DNA of 7,829 nucleotides from Peptococcaceae bacterium (lineage in GTDB: Bacteria; Bacillota; Peptococcia; Peptococcales; Peptococcaceae). Made by a program: the position numbers and the translations under genes. Below, in pieces: positions 6,195 to 7,829 of this stretch (its first letter is position 1; each line of letters begins with the position of its first letter). Location: NCBI GenBank assembly GCA_017532485.1, contig JAFXJE010000008.1, forward strand, positions 1-7,829, in the 5' to 3' direction. The notes beneath the pieces were generated by a model. It did no database searches. It saw nothing but the letters and a program-made list of their open reading frames with translations, and had not been told where the DNA came from.

Positions 6195-7625
6195 TTATCT
6201 GAAAATTAACGCTGTACTGATTTCTTTACCCGGTGTGGCGAGATATTCGCCTTTTACATAACTACCGGATACAGAACCTGAATCAAGAGCAAGTGCATCT
6301 ACTGCACCTAATTGGCTCATAATAACAGCCAATTCTGTCAAGGTACATTTCACACCTGCTACTAAAATCAAATTGTTTTCTGCAGTATAACCAATAGCAC
6401 TGCGCGCAGTTGCCAAGCCAAAGCCTGTTAAATCAACAAACCCTTCTCTTTCTGGGTCAATTGCTGTTTCGCCAGCTGACAACAAAATCGGACCTGCACC
6501 AATAGCTGTATGCACTTCTGACCAATCCAATTTTTCATTAGCACCATTTACATAACTTACTTGATAACTAATTAAATTATCCTTAGCCAGTTTTTCTGCC
6601 AATTCTTCTTGGCTGCCGGTAAAGTTTAAGACATAGCCATCCTCAGGAATAGCCGTATTGGTGTTTTGCTCAATAGCTGTAACTACACCCTTTTGCACAA
6701 CCACATTTGTCCCATAAGCAAAACCCATTTCATCACCATGGAAATTGTTAAATAAAACTATTTGGCTGCCATCTTTAGCTGGTGTATGATTAAGCATAGC
6801 AATATCTGCTTTAGTACCGTTTAAATCCGCCTTAATAACACTTTTCGCAACGCCTACTTTGATGCTGCCATCATTAAAGAAAGCTATTGTGCCACCTGTA
6901 TTCTCAGCATGAAGCAAAGCACCTTTCTTGACAATCAAGCCATAAGGCTCCATTGCTTTAGAAGGGTCATAGCTTTGAAAATAATTTCCGTTGATAGCTG
7001 CTTCAGCATAACTGCGTTCGGCTAATTTTTCTAAAGTTTCTACTTTGCCAATACAGTTTTGCGCAACTACAACATCAGCTTTTAATTTAGCATCTGCCGG
7101 AATAGAAATGTAAGAAACATTAGTTTCCTTTTCATTGACCAGTAAAGTTGCCTTTTCAACTACAACCTTAGATACATCAGGCATTATTACTTCTTCACCA
7201 TCGGTCCGAATAGATAAATCTTCCTCATTCCAACCAATAGAAACGCCCCAAATAATCGGAACTGCTTTGGCAGGAATAACAACAACTTCTTCTAACAACA
7301 TCGGTGCTGCATCTAAAGACATCTTTTCTCCATTAACCACAATGGTGCTGGAACCCAGATCCAAAGTTGCTTTTGTTTCTTTGTAAGTGATAGTCAGAGA
7401 TTTTTTCGTTGCATCATATTCTAAAGTGCCACCCAAACTCGCAGTAACATCCTCAGCTGATAAAAATACTAAGCTTTTCACTGTTGAAGCTTGATATTCT
7501 ACTTGTTCATTATCAATAGAAACATTTAAAACCGAGTCTGCTTCCGCAGCGTGCACAGGCAATAGCGGTAACATAAGCAAAAAAATCACCGTCAACATAA
7601 TTAATGGTTGACGAGAAATTGACAT
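6195..7625 (-). CDS. Exported stalk-domain/phosphodiester glycosidase (NAGPA-like) protein
   Basis: A 476-aa secreted protein. Residues 1-26 form a signal peptide ending VHA (likely signal peptidase I cleavage). Residues about 33-140 resemble the copper-amine-oxidase-N-like 'stalk' domain, with a beta-rich SLTITY...ATLDLGSSTIVVNGEKMSLDAAPMLLEEVVVIPAKAV pattern; about 155-476 form a phosphodiester glycosidase (NAGPA/DUF2233-like) domain. Its landmarks are AINGNYF (210-216), AIGAGPILL (384-392), ATARSAIGY (405-413), TLTELAVIMSQLGAVDALALD (428-448) and the C-terminal PGKEISTALIFR. In relatives this domain removes sugar caps linked through a phosphodiester; here the substrate is unknown, perhaps a cell-wall polymer. 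The loop that is usually LDGGGS reads LDSGSVSGSY (447-456), so activity is uncertain. The ATG at 7625 is preceded by GAGGTG at 9 nt. No sorting signal or membrane anchor is seen. It appears to be a single-gene unit with its own promoter and terminator. Confidence 0.9.
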   Translation of the reverse strand: MSISRQPLIMLTVIFLLMLPLLPVHAAEADSVLNVSIDNEQVEYQASTVKSLVFLSAEDVTASLGGTLEYDATKKSLTITYKETKATLDLGSSTIVVNGEKMSLDAAPMLLEEVVVIPAKAVPIIWGVSIGWNEEDLSIRTDGEEVIMPDVSKVVVEKATLLVNEKETNVSYISIPADAKLKADVVVAQNCIGKVETLEKLAERSYAEAAINGNYFQSYDPSKAMEPYGLIVKKGALLHAENTGGTIAFFNDGSIKVGVAKSVIKADLNGTKADIAMLNHTPAKDGSQIVLFNNFHGDEMGFAYGTNVVVQKGVVTAIEQNTNTAIPEDGYVLNFTGSQEELAEKLAKDNLISYQVSYVNGANEKLDWSEVHTAIGAGPILLSAGETAIDPEREGFVDLTGFGLATARSAIGYTAENNLILVAGVKCTLTELAVIMSQLGAVDALALDSGSVSGSYVKGEYLATPGKEISTALIFR

Positions 7626-7710
7626 TTTCTCCTACACCTCTCTTCTTTATGTAATAGATATTACTTTATGTTGATTGTCCTTATAACAATGATTTTGGTA
7701 TAAACATTAA

Positions 7711-7728
7711 AAGTAACAAAAAAGTAAC
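7711..7728. repeat. Two-copy direct repeat at the transcription start of the glycosidase gene
   Basis: AAGTAAC occurs at 7711-7717 and again at 7722-7728, an 11-bp period, about one DNA turn. On the minus strand (GTTACTT twice) it lies at roughly +3 to +21 of the predicted transcript. Same-face spacing just downstream of a strong promoter would suit a regulator site, but with only two short A/T-rich copies chance is possible. Confidence 0.4.
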
Positions 7729-7737
7729 ATTTATTAA

Positions 7738-7766
7738 AGTATAACCGTTTTCTGCCTTTTTGTCTA
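7738..7766 (-). promoter_or_regulatory. SigA-type promoter of the glycosidase gene
   Basis: On the minus strand TAGACA (7761-7766) and TATACT (7738-7743) are spaced by exactly 17 bp, each one base from consensus. The start is expected near 7731, giving a leader of about 105 nt before the ATG at 7625. I do not recognise a riboswitch or other known structured leader in that stretch. The rest of the upstream region, to 7829, holds no gene that I can support. Confidence 0.75.
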
Positions 7767-7829
7767 GTATTTTCTGAAAAAAACTTGGAATTATCCCCCT
7801 GCTTTTGCAGATAAGAAAAGGCATCAGCT

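Noticed and set aside
7790..7829. Small hairpin CTGC-TTTT-GCAG with weak flanking pairing and a minus-strand T run, possibly a terminator of a gene beyond the right edge
   Set aside because: The 4-bp core is weak, the T run lies about 10 nt away, and the gene it would serve is not in the window.
1..7829. Defence system, mobile element, CRISPR array or phage remnant
   Set aside because: No nuclease/helicase/toxin pairs, transposase, integrase, repeat-spacer array or att-like duplication of the tRNA 3' end is visible; the gene content is housekeeping and envelope-related.

Overview
The window looks like ordinary chromosomal DNA from a low-to-moderate G+C Gram-positive-type bacterium (Bacillota). 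Evidence for this is the strong AGGAGG-like ribosome binding sites, GTG and TTG starts next to ATG, consensus SigA-type promoters, a secreted protein with a copper-amine-oxidase-like 'stalk' domain fused to a phosphodiester glycosidase domain, and a UPF0371/DUF1846 protein. A Clostridia or Negativicutes host is my inference from the flavour of the proteins; nothing here proves the class. I see no transposase, integrase, phage gene, CRISPR array or rRNA.

Layout. Positions 1-1293 (minus strand) hold a tightly overlapping ECF sigma factor, a single-pass membrane protein that is probably its anti-sigma factor, and the start of a lipoprotein that runs off the left edge. The module has its own candidate ECF-type promoter buried in the 3' end of the upstream dinB gene (DNA polymerase IV, minus strand). 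dinB and a class II tRNA-Leu(CAA) gene are transcribed back to back from two good SigA-type promoters about 15 bp apart. After the tRNA and its terminator come a HAD-superfamily phosphatase and a small unrecognised membrane-anchored protein, both on the plus strand.

The plus-strand genes meet a minus-strand pair, dut (dUTP pyrophosphatase) followed 20 bp later by the DUF1846 gene, at a shared hairpin around 4037-4075. Upstream of dut, a long 28-bp-arm hairpin ends the last gene, a 476-aa exported stalk/phosphodiester glycosidase protein. That gene has a near-consensus promoter and a 105-nt leader carrying an 11-bp-spaced direct repeat.

Functionally, dinB and dut both concern DNA replication and nucleotide-pool hygiene, while the sigma/anti-sigma/lipoprotein set and the exported glycosidase concern the cell envelope. 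There is no evidence that the whole window works as one system. The points most worth a second look are the zinc-motif-less anti-sigma protein with its self-regulating promoter candidate, the altered active-site loop of the glycosidase, the dut-DUF1846 pairing, and the orphan 160-aa membrane protein.
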